Source: Neoceratodus forsteri
Lineage: Eukaryota; Chordata; Ceratodontiformes; Ceratodontidae
DNA length: 64,000 bases
NCBI GenBank assembly: GCA_016271365.2
Contig: CM028129.1
Location: 457,326,501-457,390,500, forward strand
Reading direction: 5' to 3'
This document shows positions 31,010 to 42,144 of this stretch, one piece after another. Each line of letters starts with the position of its first letter. Within the stretch, counting starts at the first letter, position 1. Below the pieces are notes generated by a model, which made no database searches, was not told where the DNA came from, and was given only the letters and a program-made list of their open reading frames with translations. A program made the position numbers and the translations under genes.

Positions 31010-32985
31010 ATTTTTTCCCCTTGGGTCAGATATCCAGCTTGAGTCTCTTTTTCAATCATTGGTAAAACCTCTGACACAGCCTCAGCTTTTACATCATGTG
31101 GGAGCTAATCCACTTGTCTCCATGACAGAGCATCCAGCCACAACCAGATTTGCTGGATGATAACTAAGTAATCACAATTTTATCTACTGCCACTAGAAAT
31201 GGTGTCCACATTTTCCCAAATTCTATCATTTTTCCATTTTTCTATACCATATTTGCTCAAGTTTTGATATATCTATTATTAAGTTCAACCAAGTTTTAAA
31301 TACTGGTGGATCTGGATCTTTCCTTTTCATTAAGATTGTTTTTTTTTTGCTACTACTGAAAATAAAGCCAGTAATCTTCTCTGGAACTTATCAAGTGTAT
31401 TTCGATCTGGGTAAATCCCCAGCAACCTAGTTAAGGCTGCGAATTTGATATCTTTATTAAAGGTCAATGTATATACCTCTTCTATTTTAGACCAATAATT
31501 AGTCAAATATGGACATGATCCTACCAGATGAATCAATGTTCCTGAAAAAATTGCACATCTTGGACATTTATCTGAAATTGTTGAATTGAATTGATTCAAT
31601 TTTTTTTTTTGGTGTATAATAAATCCTATGTAACGTGTTCATTTGAATCTGCTGCATTTTAACTGTGGATAATTTGTGTACATATGTATCTATTGCATCA
31701 CTCCATAAGGCCTCTGTTAGATTCACTCCCAAATCTCTTTCCCATTTGTTTTTTATCTTAACATCCCCTCTGGCCATTTCTTGTACTCCTTGATATATAA
31801 GTGAGATCATTTTTCCCATCTAAATTCTCTATGATCTTTTTTTAACAGAGTTGATGTATCTCCATATCTAGTCAATCCCTTTTTTTATTCAAATAGCTTT
31901 TCAGCTGATTATATTGCAAAATATGATTTTTTTTAGGAATGTCAAATTGATTCACCAGACTAGTAAATGTTTTCAAATGTTCCCTCTCCAATACATCCCC
32001 TATCTGACATATCCCTTTCTGAGTCCACAATTTAAATTGCATTGATTTAGATGGAGGAAAATCAAAATTGTTAAAAACAGGTGTATATTCTGTAATTACC
32101 CCTTTCTCACCAAATATGTTTAATAAAGCCATCCAACTTTAATATGTTGTCTTGGTGATTTCTGGGAGCTCCTTTATTTTTCTCCCTGGAATAGAGGTAT
32201 ACAATAAATTGATCAAGGTTGGATATGGTTGAACTGTACTTTCTATTAACATTAATATGGGCATGGTCCTCTCTCTCTCTTTTTTATCCAGTTCCACCCC
32301 TGTACTGCTTGGGCTGCCAAATAATAATGATAAAAATCAGATAGGGCTTGACCTCCTCTAGCTTTTTCCAAGCTATTCTAGAGTTGGAATGTTTCCACAG
32401 GAATTTCCCTATTGCCGTTTTAAGGCGTTTGAAGAAACTCTCAGGCAAATATACTGGTAATGCTTGGAATAAGAATAATATCTTAGGGAGTATTTGCATT
32501 TTTATTAAATTTATTTTACCTATTAACATGAGAAATAAAGAGTTCCACTTTAGCAGATCTTGTTCTATCTTAATAATGCACTCATCAAAGTTAGCCTTAA
32601 ACAAATCAAAAATACTTGCCATTATATTTACTCCTAAGTATTTAATAGATGTAGTTGATATTTGGATTTGGAGATTAGCTGGTTGTTAAATTTGAACATT
32701 TTGATTTCATTTTAAGATAACAGTTTTCAACCAATTTATTTTGTATCCTGAGAATATACCAAAGTGAGTAGTTTTAGCTATCACACAGGGAATAGAGGAG
32801 GCAGTATTTGTCAAATAAAACAATATACTGTCTGTGCATAGACTAATTTTATGCTCCCAACCACCAATTTTTATACCTTGGATTTTCACATCTTTCCTTA
32901 TTGCTGTTGTCAATGGTTCAATAATCATTGCAAATATTTTTGGGAACAGGTGACGCATTATATGTCATTTGGAGAAAACAGCTAC
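31010..32985 (-). mobile_element. L1 LINE, 5'-truncated (minus)
   Basis: Minus-strand reading from about 32960 gives the L1 ORF2 RT and C-terminus in five frame pieces. The inverted copy of repeat R lacks this block: its sequence joins part A directly to part B. The 3' end is near 31010; the T-rich and ATTA-rich stretch left of the CR1 may be its tail. Confidence 0.85.
31330..32958 (-). pseudogene. L1 ORF2 RT and C-terminus (decayed)
   Basis: 32958-32707 contains FAMIIEPLTTAIRKD, GIKIGGWEHKISLCTDSILFYL and FGIFSGYKINW. The active-site box, normally YADD after KISL, reads CTDS here, so catalysis is lost. 32622-32284 has FLMLIGKINLIKMQILPKILFLFQALP and IAWKKL, the block after the palm. 32132-31872 and 31819-31568 cover the middle. 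31599-31330 has CPRCAIFSGTLIHLVGSCPY, the C-terminal Cys/His block. The order and motifs are those of vertebrate L1, distinct from the Tx1-like copy. Confidence 0.83.
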
Positions 32986-33460
32986 TTAATCATTTGCTGG
33001 TAGTATTGTTGGGAATTAGGAAACTTGTTTATTTCTAGATTGAACATTTGGAAGGTCACAGCTATATTTGATTATTGGATTACACCCATTTCCCCTCTTT
33101 TGTTTGTACCCCCAGTCCCCCACCCCAATGATGAGGGTCTCTGTAGCTGCACTATTTTTTTAAGCTGGGATAGTGAGTGAGTGAGTCACTGTCTTCTGTT
33201 GATGACAGTGCTGCTTGAGGTCACCAGCTGGGGCTGTGTAAATACAAGATAGCCTGTACCCAGCCTCTGCTGGGTAAACATATTTAGGAACAATTTTCTT
33301 ACATAATTTCCATTTTACAAGATTTGATTTGCACATCTGGGAGTCTGAATTACAAAGGGAAACTCATCCTTTTTTCTGGGTTTTGGTCACAAACTTTGTT
33401 GGCACTGGCACTTGTTAATGTTGGCAAGAAAGGATGATTCCCAAATCTTTCAGGGGTTAT
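32986..33460 (+). repeat. Dispersed repeat R, left copy, part B
   Basis: Reverse-complement match to about 50985-51545. Shared landmarks are 'cttgtttatttctagattgaac' (about 33025), 'gacagtgctgcttgaggtcacc' (about 33204), 'taaacatatttaggaacaattttctt' (about 33276) and 'cttttttctgggttttgg' (about 33369). In the right copy parts A and B are adjacent. The sequence just beyond, up to 33506, is not recognised. Confidence 0.7.
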
Positions 33461-33506
33461 TTATCAAGAATTCAGGTGCACCCTGGGTCTGCTGTAGGAC
33501 ATTCCA

Positions 33507-34246
33507 AAATGAAGACATTTTCAAACACCAAAAAGCATACATTTGCTAGTAGTTTCTATCAGTTTATTTCCATTTCTTTCAGGTAAACTAACCAACTTAA
33601 AACTCTGTTTCACATGTCAATTATGCTTTTCCAAGGAGAGTGGACCTATATCATAAATATCAGAGTAGTATACAAAAGTATGATTTCATAACAACCCCTA
33701 TATTACACCTAAAATGTAACACTAACAATCTGTTGTGAATCACAAAAATTCATTATGTAGCAATTCAACAAGAAGGACCAAAATACCCACACCATTTGCC
33801 AAAGTTTTATTAGCAGGTTTCAAAAGGAAACATTTCCCATAACATAGTCAGTCTCAGAGGTCTTCAAAATCTCCAAAATCCAGCTGTGTGCCAGAAAAGT
33901 GTGCTGGTTCAGTGCTGACCAGCCACTCCTTATACGCAGCTTGTTGCCTCAGAGCATCAGCAAGTGATAGCACACCACACAGTGACATCATCAAACTGAG
34001 CACCTGAGGAAGAGCATCTAATGCTGTCAGATAGCAAGCCCCAAGCATCCAGGGCTACCAGGAGCCTGGGATGACCCCAGCTTTCAAATTCTTGTTGTCA
34101 GACATGCCAAACATTGTAACCAGGTTGGAACTTAAAACTAATTTAAACCTTCTAATTAGAAACAGATGGAGGCTGTAAAAATACATTTACCATAGATTTA
34201 CATTTTTCAAACACAAGACCACAAAGGCTTGGTGGGGTCAGACTAC
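33507..34246 (-). repeat. Penelope LTR-like repeat, inverted copy
   Basis: A 740-bp reverse-complement match to 43637-44393. Shared blocks are 'tttggtgtttgaaa', 'gaataaactgatagaaactac' (as complement), 'ttctaattagaaacagatggagg' and 'ggcttggtggggtcag'. Penelope elements often end in LTR-like repeats in direct or inverted orientation. Here the inverted copy lies 5' of the ORF. Confidence 0.8.
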
Positions 34247-34261
34247 AAAGGACTTTTTATG

Positions 34262-34570
34262 GATTGGATTACAAACTGAACTGAGGGACTTCCACACTTT
34301 TTTGAATACTTGTAAAGACAATCTGACATTCTCTTTACAGTACAGCAATGAGAAGATAGCTTATTTAAACACTGACATTTATGAGGAGCAGGGCAAATTG
34401 CAGATCAGGCTCTTTACAAAGAACATTGAAAGAAATATGACATTACATTATGAAAGCTGCCATCCTAGACAGCAGAAGGATGGCATCCCACTGGGACAGT
34501 TCCTAAGGGCTTGTAGGAACTGCTCCAGTGAGGAGAGCTATCAAGATGAAAACAAGCATTTGTCAATGCC
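34262..34570 (+). pseudogene. Penelope reverse transcriptase, C-terminal part
   Basis: The frame reads TELRDFHTFLNTCKDNLTF, then EKIAYLNTDIY (counterpart of the FLDxxV block), GKLQIRLFTK, MTLHYESCHPRQQKDGIPLGQFLRACRNCS and SYQDENKH. The ScHP...iP.GQ..R.rR.CS series is diagnostic of Penelope RTs. Homology ceases after about 34570. Next expected is a '..RGYP..' block, which is found at 42150-42200. The palm with YADD is missing because the element is 5'-truncated. Confidence 0.85.
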
Positions 34571-35895
34571 GAATGTTTGCTTGCATGGTGTATGTATCAG
34601 GGGTGTATTAAAGTTATGAGCCTGTGTTAGCAAAATGCAGCATAGCCTGATAACTTTATTGTTTTGTTTGCCACATGTTCAACACAGCCTTCTTATGACC
34701 CAGCCTCACGAGCAATGGTGGAGAAAATGTTCAACTCCTGCCCAAAAGGTGGGTTAGTGCAGTGACTGCGAAATCACCTTTCAGGATGGTGCGAGAACAC
34801 ATTTGAAAAATAACAGCTGTCATATTCCTGAGGTGCTGTGAAGAAATGGCTATGCTGAAAATGTGGGGTCATAACACATGCAATCTCTGTTTATGTTTCC
34901 ATGGACATGAACACGGAGCAGAACACCTTAATGTACGTACGGAATATGTTTGGGCATGGTTACATTGCCCTGTTAACTTTGCATGTGTCAAAGAATTAAA
35001 GAACTAGAAGGGTTAGTAAACTTACTGCTCTGCCAAGCCTTCCTGAAGTCCTCACCGGCCACAAGCAGAAAGAGGTTACCAGGATAGAGAAACAGCAACA
35101 GAGGTGGCTGTAATAGACACGGACACCCGGTGCAGTCAACCCACCCAAAGTAAGGTTAAATAAAGGGACTTACCTGCCACTGGGTGCCTGGGGAGATGTC
35201 CAAAGTAGTGACGCCAAGGTACCTGTAAAATAAAACATAAAAAGGGTCACAAAGGATCCACAGTTCTTAGGGAGACTAGCAGGGCAGAAGGGATAGAATA
35301 GAAATAAAACTAATACTTATCTGATTAAGGTAGAAGCTCTCGTTAAGTCAGACCTGCAACAAATAGAAGAGAAATAGGTTAGTTAGATGAAAAAGCAGTA
35401 AGAAAGCAGGAGAGAAAAGGGAGTGAGGTTAGGGAAAAGGGGGCTGAGCTGAGACCCTTTGCCCCTAGTGGTGGCCGAGTGACCAGTACTTTATTTAGTA
35501 GCCCAAGTGGGCTAGTGGAGGCTAGTAGCCCTTCTGTAGAAATAAAAGTACTATTGGTGGTCAGTGGGGCTTGGAAATGCCCTGTAAAGGGGGGTACAAC
35601 ATAAAGATAGCCCTGGTGGCCCAGTCCCGATGTTCTGAGGCCAGTATTAATGTTAAAATACATTTTAAACCCTTCCTGGGTCTGTGAGGAGCTTCCCTGA
35701 GCCCCGGTTATGCTGTGGGCAGTGATGGCGGTTTATTTGTGGTGGCAGCAGAGGAGCAAGTTGGAGTGGTGGGCAGTCTGCTGATAGCGCGACCCCGCTG
35801 TAGTGAGAGTGCCTGCTGGAGCTCTAGAACTCCCAGCCCCTTCAGAGCTTAGTCTGTGGCCTACTCTACACAGGTGGGAGACAGGGAAAGGTGTG

Positions 35896-36560
35896 AGCCA
35901 GCGGGAGGTAGAGGAGGCATGTAATGAAAGTGCCTCCTCCCCACCTTCCTGATTGCTGCTCCACAGCATTTTTTTTTAATTAATTTATGCCCTATGGGGC
36001 TTAAGAGGAGGCAGACGGGGCACAAATTAAGCCATCAGAAGGTGGAGGAGGCATGTTAGAAAGTGCTCTTTTCTGATTGCTGCTCCGGCAGGATTTGTTT
36101 TTTAATTAATTTATGCCCTACAGGGCTTACGAGGAGGCAGATAGGGCACAAATGAAGCCAGCGGAAGGTGGAGGCAGCATGTTAGAAAGTGCCTCCTTCC
36201 CTCCTTTCTGATCACCGCTCTGGCAGCAATTATTTTTAATTAATGTATGCCCTATGGCTACGGGGCTTAAGAGGAGGCAGACAGGGTCCAAATGAAGCCA
36301 GCAGAAGGTGGAGGAGGCATGTTAGAAAGCATCTCCTCCCCTCCTTTCTGATCGCTGCTCAGGCAGCAGTTTGTTTTAATTAATTTATGCCCTACAACTA
36401 TGGGGCTTAAAAAGAGGCAGATAGGGCACAAATGAAGCCAGCGGAAGGTGGAGGAGGCATGTTAGAAAGTGCCTTATCCCCTCCTTTCAGATCGCCACTC
36501 CGCTGGCAATTTATTTTGTTTAAATTATGCCCCACGAATCTTGAGAAGGGCAGCCAGGGG
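35896..36560. repeat. Tandem array, about 125-140-bp unit, 5 copies
   Basis: Units carry 'ggtggaggaggcatgttagaaagtgc', 'ctttctgatcgctgctc', 'ttttaattaatttatgccctat' and 'ggggcttaagaggaggcagac'. The landmark gaggcat recurs near 35913, 36048, 36171 (as gcagcat), 36313 and 36453. Divergence between units is modest. Confidence 0.85.
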
Positions 36561-38469
36561 GCCAGAGAGCAGCAAGATGCTGTTGTAATGCAAAGGCGCT
36601 CCTGTGGCACTGATGAGAGCCCTGAAGTGCTGTACAAGGAGACAGTGAGGCGGAGGAGGAGTGTGCAGTGGAGGGGTTAAGAGAGAGAGAGAGAGAGAGT
36701 GTGCGGAGGCAGCACGAGTGCTGTGTAAATGAAAGCCATACGGCTTATTGAAATAGCTGGAAGGGCGGGGGATAAAATAAAGAGCTGCATTGTGGTGGGT
36801 AGCAAGTCCCAACAGCGTGCAACAGAACGGGGTTGGGGAGAGCTAAGGAAATGAGCCATAGCCACACAGGAGGCTGAGGTGAAGCCAGCGCCGGTAAAAT
36901 GACATCATGCCCTGGGATGCTGAAGTGGCGAGGAGGCGGCCAGGGTTGACTCTAGGATTTACTAGGCCCTGGTGCAAAACTGAAGTGGCCCCCACCCCCG
37001 GGCCCCCTTACCCCCTGGTCTTATCCCTGAGAAGTGGGATCCACCCCTCAGCCCCTGACCCCCACCAAAAACATATTATTTTTCTTCCACAGACTGTGTG
37101 GAGTATGTATTATTTTTTTTTCTCAGTCAGTGTACACACCACAACATTTTAATTTCAGTTAGACTGTTTTTCTTTTCCCCTGCTAGGATCAGACTTGTTA
37201 CACCATATTCCCTGTCCCCGCACCACTACACGCCCCCCCCCACCATGCCTCCTCTAGGCTTTCCCCATTTCCAGGCCGCCGCCCACCCGGGCCTTCCCCT
37301 GGCTTCTCTCTGGCAAGCTACACTACTTTTTCTATTCTCCCAAATCCAATTCTTGCACACTTATCAGGCTGGACAGTGTAAACTTTTGGGCACATAACAG
37401 GCAAAACAAGCAATTTGGTTGAAAAATGTTGGCAAATGTTAATGTTTGTCTTAATTTGAAACTTAAAGCAGCGGTGCAAGGATGTCATTTTATATTGTGA
37501 AATATTAGTTTATTGCAGGATTACCCTCAATGATGGTTGTATGTTCAGTTTCTTTTACCTACGTTGTGGCCTCATCTCGCAATTCAGCAGACAAGAAAAT
37601 AAAAGACTTGTGTCTATTTTTCTGTTGTTCTTATCAATGCTCAGACGTGGGGGAGCTTAGCACAATCTGCCATCAGTTGTGAACGAGCACAGTGCTCGAT
37701 CTTGCATGTACCTTAAGGTGCCTGTGATCACGAGTGGAGCGAGACAGATGGCAAGAATATTGTGATAGCTGTCTGTTTTCCTGAGGAGAATTTTTCGATC
37801 GATCAAATTGATGTCAGTGTTGTTTGTGTCTTGATATAGAAATCATTCTCTGTAACTGTAAATGTATATGTATATATGTACGACGACATCTAAACAAATT
37901 AATTTCTGTCTTACATCATTATTTTTCCCTATGTAGGCGTTCTTGGTAGTTCTGCAGCAGCATTTAATTACAATAATTAATGCAGTTATTAGAAGTCGAA
38001 TAATGACTGAAAACTCATTAGTTGATGTGTGCATTTATTATTTTATGTTCTGTGTTGGGCTAGTGAGGGAGTTTGATGGGTCAATAAAGAAATAAAAAAT
38101 TTGCCGTCTCAGCTCACATAGCAGTTTATGAATAGGGAATTTTACTGTTCAGCCACTGCGTTAATTGTTATCTGGCAGGGTATTTTGCAGCATTCCATAA
38201 GCCCCCCCCCCCCCAACAGCCCGGTGGGATGAAAACCTGTGTGGCTGAAGTCCCTACTTTAACATAGAACCCCCGCCCCGCATCCCCTGTCAACCGCTAA
38301 GCTGTGCGGCTGAAGTCCCGTTGGTATGGTATATCCCCCCCCGGCCCCGCCTGAATGCAACATCACCGGTAGTCCCGAAGAGTCCCTGATGATCACTGAA
38401 TTTAAATCCTGCACTTGAAAATCTGACATTTGGAGTTACATTTTGGCTGTAAAGCTTCATCTTCTTTGT

Positions 38470-38770
38470 AATGGGGGGGGGGGTTGCAGGTCCATACTTA
38501 CAGGTGGGTTTGCAAAGCTCTGCATGTGATGGTGGTGGGGAATGCATGCCTCTGCATGGGGGACGGAGGTACAGGCCTTGCATGAGGATAGGGGCAGGCC
38601 CATGCATGGGGAGGGGGGCAGAACACTGCCTGTGGTGTTGGGGTGTGGGCTCAGGCATGAGAAGTTGCATGCCCCAGGGTTTGGTGGTATGACATTGATC
38701 CTTCTGTGAGAAGGGGTGGTCTGTGTCTGGTGAGTACAAGAATCTGCATGGGGATGGGGGTGCAGGACCC
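38470..38770. repeat. G-rich degenerate tandem array
   Basis: Repeats of a 35-45-bp theme 'gcatggggangggggcaggnnctgcatg' (near 38520, 38550, 38580, 38610, 38660, 38745). Frames across it are glycine/methionine/cysteine-rich and not coding. Degenerate G-rich sequence of similar style follows to about 39390. Confidence 0.6.
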
Positions 38771-39936
38771 TAAGAATAGTGGACCGTACAGATCATATTT
38801 ATTACAAGCTAAAAAAAAAGATTTGTTTTGTTTACTATGTTATTTACTTGGCACATCTGTGGCAGCAAGGAGTGAAATTCTCAAGCGCCTCAGTGAATGT
38901 TGAGTTGTTTGTAGGCATAAAGCAAAACAGGGATGGATTTGTAATCTTAGTAATTTTACAGAGTCATTTGCCATTCGCATTATCAAATGATGCACAAGTA
39001 TGTCTGTAGTCCATAATCTAGTGGTGGTCCAGCTGCGGGAGGGTGGTTGGTTGGAGTGGGTGGGGTGTTCCAGCAGCAAGTTGAGAAGTTGGTCAGCTGG
39101 TCCATGAACAGAAAAGGTGATCCGGGATGGGGGGTCCAGCTGCAGAAAAGGTGGTCTTCTGTCAGGAAAGGCTGTTCCTGGGTCAGGTTGGGGAGGTGGA
39201 ATGGGAGGGCGAATGAGTCAAATTACCGTGAGGACACATAGGTTGGAGAAGCCTGTCGTGGGACTGGAAGATTGGTTCATCTACTGAGAGGATAGAGGAA
39301 TTCCAACAGGTTATAGGGCCAGTCTGATGTGTTTGGGGAATTCCAGTAGAAAGGGGATTCAAAGGAGTGGGGGAAGAGATTCTATCAGGTTGCATGCATC
39401 ATAGAATGCAAGGGGAGACAGGCCATTCACATGGATGAGTGGAAGTTGATGCAAGCCCCACCTGAGGGCATAAGATGCAGGCAAAAATGGCACACCAGCC
39501 CATAGGAATTTCCCTGCCAGGCAAGCACTGAGCACCCTCTCTTCTGGAGCTGAAAAAACTCCCACAGACCACCCTTCCCGCAGTTGTTCCCCCCCCCCCG
39601 CCATGAGTAGCAGAAAGACCAAACTGAAAACAAGATGTCCGGGGGCAACATAAAGATCTGAAAGGAACACCATTCCATGCTGCCAGTAACTCCCAAATCC
39701 TCTCACTTGACCACGCAAAGCTTTAGATCCCCCTTACTTCTATTACTCCAGCACATCTCCAGTCACATATCCAGTCTCTGTCAGTCATATAATGGAGCCC
39801 CATCAAACCCTGTTGAGCCTACTGAAACAATGCAGCTGTGTAGCCCCTACCAAGAACAGACTGACAGGGAGCACACCCTACTACTACACACACACAGCTG
39901 AAATACCACTTTCTAAACACCAGCCACCATCCTGCA

Positions 39937-40350
39937 GCTGGAACTCCTCCTCTTCCTCTGAATATACTCTGTCCTGTCCCCACTCCACAGCCCCCCCCCA
40001 ACTGACAAGCCAACCCCTGCATCTGTCTTCTCCAGAACAGGCTGGCTGTGTGCTCTCTCAACCCAACCAGGTGCAGCTGGAAACCCCTTCCTGCAGACCA
40101 GCACCACTTGCAGTTAACCCCTTCCCCACAGAGACCTGCTGAGATCTCACCTCCCACTCACACTGCAGGAACACATCTTTCCACAAACCTGCCACCACCC
40201 TGTAGCTGGACCCCCCCCACAAAGTACAGACTGTGGACAGTCCCTGCCCCACAGCCAGACCACCACCTCCCACAGACAAACCACCCCTGCAAATGCCCTC
40301 CCCAGGAACAGAGTGGCTGTGTGCCCCAGGCTGGCAGCAAGCCACCATGC
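39937..40350. repeat. C-rich tandem duplication, about 266 bp
   Basis: 39937-40085 and 40203-40350 share, in order, 'agctggancccc', 'gtcc(c)tgccccacagcc', 'caaaccacccctgcaaatg' and 'ccaggaacagagtggctgtgtgc' (variants). The surrounding 39680-40860 stretch is C-rich with remnants of the same theme. Long plus-strand frames here are low-complexity proline/serine/threonine translations. Confidence 0.65.
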
Positions 40351-40889
40351 AGGTGGACCCCCACAAATAAGACACCCCTCCAGCTGGCCTACCCCACAAC
40401 AGACTGTCCGTCATGTCTCCCCCACTGGAAACCCTCTTCCTCCCACACACAACATCACAACTTTGCCACACACAACTTGGCACCTCGCTCATCTCACTCA
40501 CACCGTAGAATTATTAGGATAAAGCATCAGAAGTATCAGAGATACAGGCAGACGAGCTCCTGGACATCAACATTGTTGGCTCCACCGCATGCATGTTCGC
40601 TCCTGTCTCACCTCCATCCTCCTACCGTACTACGATGCATCAGGTAACCCCCTCCCTTTGGTGAATCCGGCCCTCCCATGCACCCTCCTGCTACAGTACG
40701 ATCTCAGTCCCTGCAGTCCCCATCTTTACTCCCCTCCTCCATCTGGTACCTTGCCCCCTGCCCCAGTCATTCCAGTGCCCACCTCTCTCTGCACCCTCTC
40801 CAGTCCCTCCCATTCCCACCAGCCGCTCGATGCTCAGCTCACCCAATGGTGACAGGCTGGACACAGACTAGGATCAAGCAAAAGAAATT

Positions 40890-40985
40890 TAGAAACAGAG
40901 GCAGCAAGAGATAGCAGCGTGTTTCCCACCCCCAGGCAGGACAGAGGCAGCAAGAGATTGCAGCATGTTTCCCACCATCAGGCAG
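40890..40985. repeat. 48-bp tandem duplication
   Basis: Two copies of 'agaggcagcaagagattgca' followed by 'gtgtttcccacc' and 'caggcaggaca', offset by about 48 bases. Confidence 0.8.
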
Positions 40986-42144
40986 GATAGATTCTAAAGG
41001 CACAGCAGAATGTATAAACAACCGGAGGGACAGGAAACAGATGTTCATCTGCCTACATAATGTCAGCTCGTCAACTTTGTGACACCAACGTCATCCATCA
41101 TTGGTAAGACGCACGTCCATTCTAATCTTTATAATTCTATGTGTATAAACACTGGCTTCAGTTGCAATTTTTTAATATGGCAATCCTGGTGGAGGTCCAT
41201 GTCTCTGTCCATGACAAATGGACTAGCGACACCGCACCAGATAACTGGATTGATAAAGTACAGGTGCCATGATCGATTGTAGGCAGAAATTGACAAGGTG
41301 GTGCAAAGTTTAGACACCATACTTGGGAGTACAGGAATGGGCGCACTGCTGCTTTAAGAGTCACAGACACCTTGTCAGTCTGACCTCCTCGCGTTCGACT
41401 GCTCAGTGCGTAAGCAGAAGAGGTGGAGCAGGATCACTGTTCAGCTTGCTGTCAGTATCGGTATTGGTACCCCCCCAACACAGATAAACATGGCAGACCT
41501 GACAGCAGTGAGCAAGCAAAAAATGTCCCATGCCATGCCAGTATGATGCCAGCAGCCATCCAAAAAGACTTGATGGGCTGGGCTGGGCGCAAAGTGTGGT
41601 CAGAGCAGGGACATCTCAAGGAAGAGGAGCCGGAGGAGGAGACCCAGTGACTGAGAGAGGTTGGATCTGTAGGTACTCTAGGAGGAGGAACAAGGCAGTC
41701 CATCCAGTGCCAGCAGGTATGGTTCATGAACATGCACCCCCATGCCACCTTGATATTTTAATTTATTTAAATGGCAGGGGACTGAAATGATGGCAGGCAG
41801 GGGCGGGGCAGGTGCAGGCAGGGCGGAGACTGGAGCCTAGAGCCGAGTCATAGACAAATAAGGAGGAGGGGTGGCTGATGGGTACAGTGCAATGCCAATT
41901 GCCATTTACTTGGGCATGTTGCTTATGCAAATGAGAGGCATGAACTGCACTCTCTCATTGGTATGGTTCATTTCTCTCAGGTGAAGGCCAGCTCCCGCTG
42001 TGAAATTCCAATGGCTGTCACACTGGGCTTCACCATTCATCGGTGTGTCAGGGTCACACCCACTGTGCAGTGCTCTGCATTGGTCTCGTCTCTGACACAC
42101 CTCTGAAATGCGGTACTGTCCCAATGTGTTTCTTGTGCAAGTGC

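Larger units (their letters stand above)
34571..42140. other. Unclassified 7.5-kb insertion in the Penelope element
   Basis: Separates two adjoining parts of the Penelope RT. ACAAGCA occurs on both sides (left about 34552-34558, right about 42138-42144), a possible 7-bp target duplication. Inside are AT-rich unique sequence, several tandem arrays (35896-36560, 38470-38700, 39937-40350, 40890-40985), an AG microsatellite (36680-36700) and C-rich stretches. No frame shows a known domain. It may be one large non-autonomous element or a pile of insertions. Confidence 0.5.

Noticed and set aside
33854..34048. Short minus-strand frame (MLGACYLTALDALPQV...) in the Penelope LTR-like repeat
   Set aside because: The related stretch in the direct copy (about 43860-44050) has a different frame pattern. 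I see no coding conservation and no known protein at this position.
38290..38739. 149-codon minus-strand proline/histidine-rich frame
   Set aside because: Antisense of a G-rich tandem array. The length is due to base composition.
40048..40647. 199-codon plus-strand proline/serine/threonine-rich frame
   Set aside because: It lies in C-rich degenerate repeats. The composition explains the lack of stops, and no signal peptide, domain or homologue-like motif is seen.
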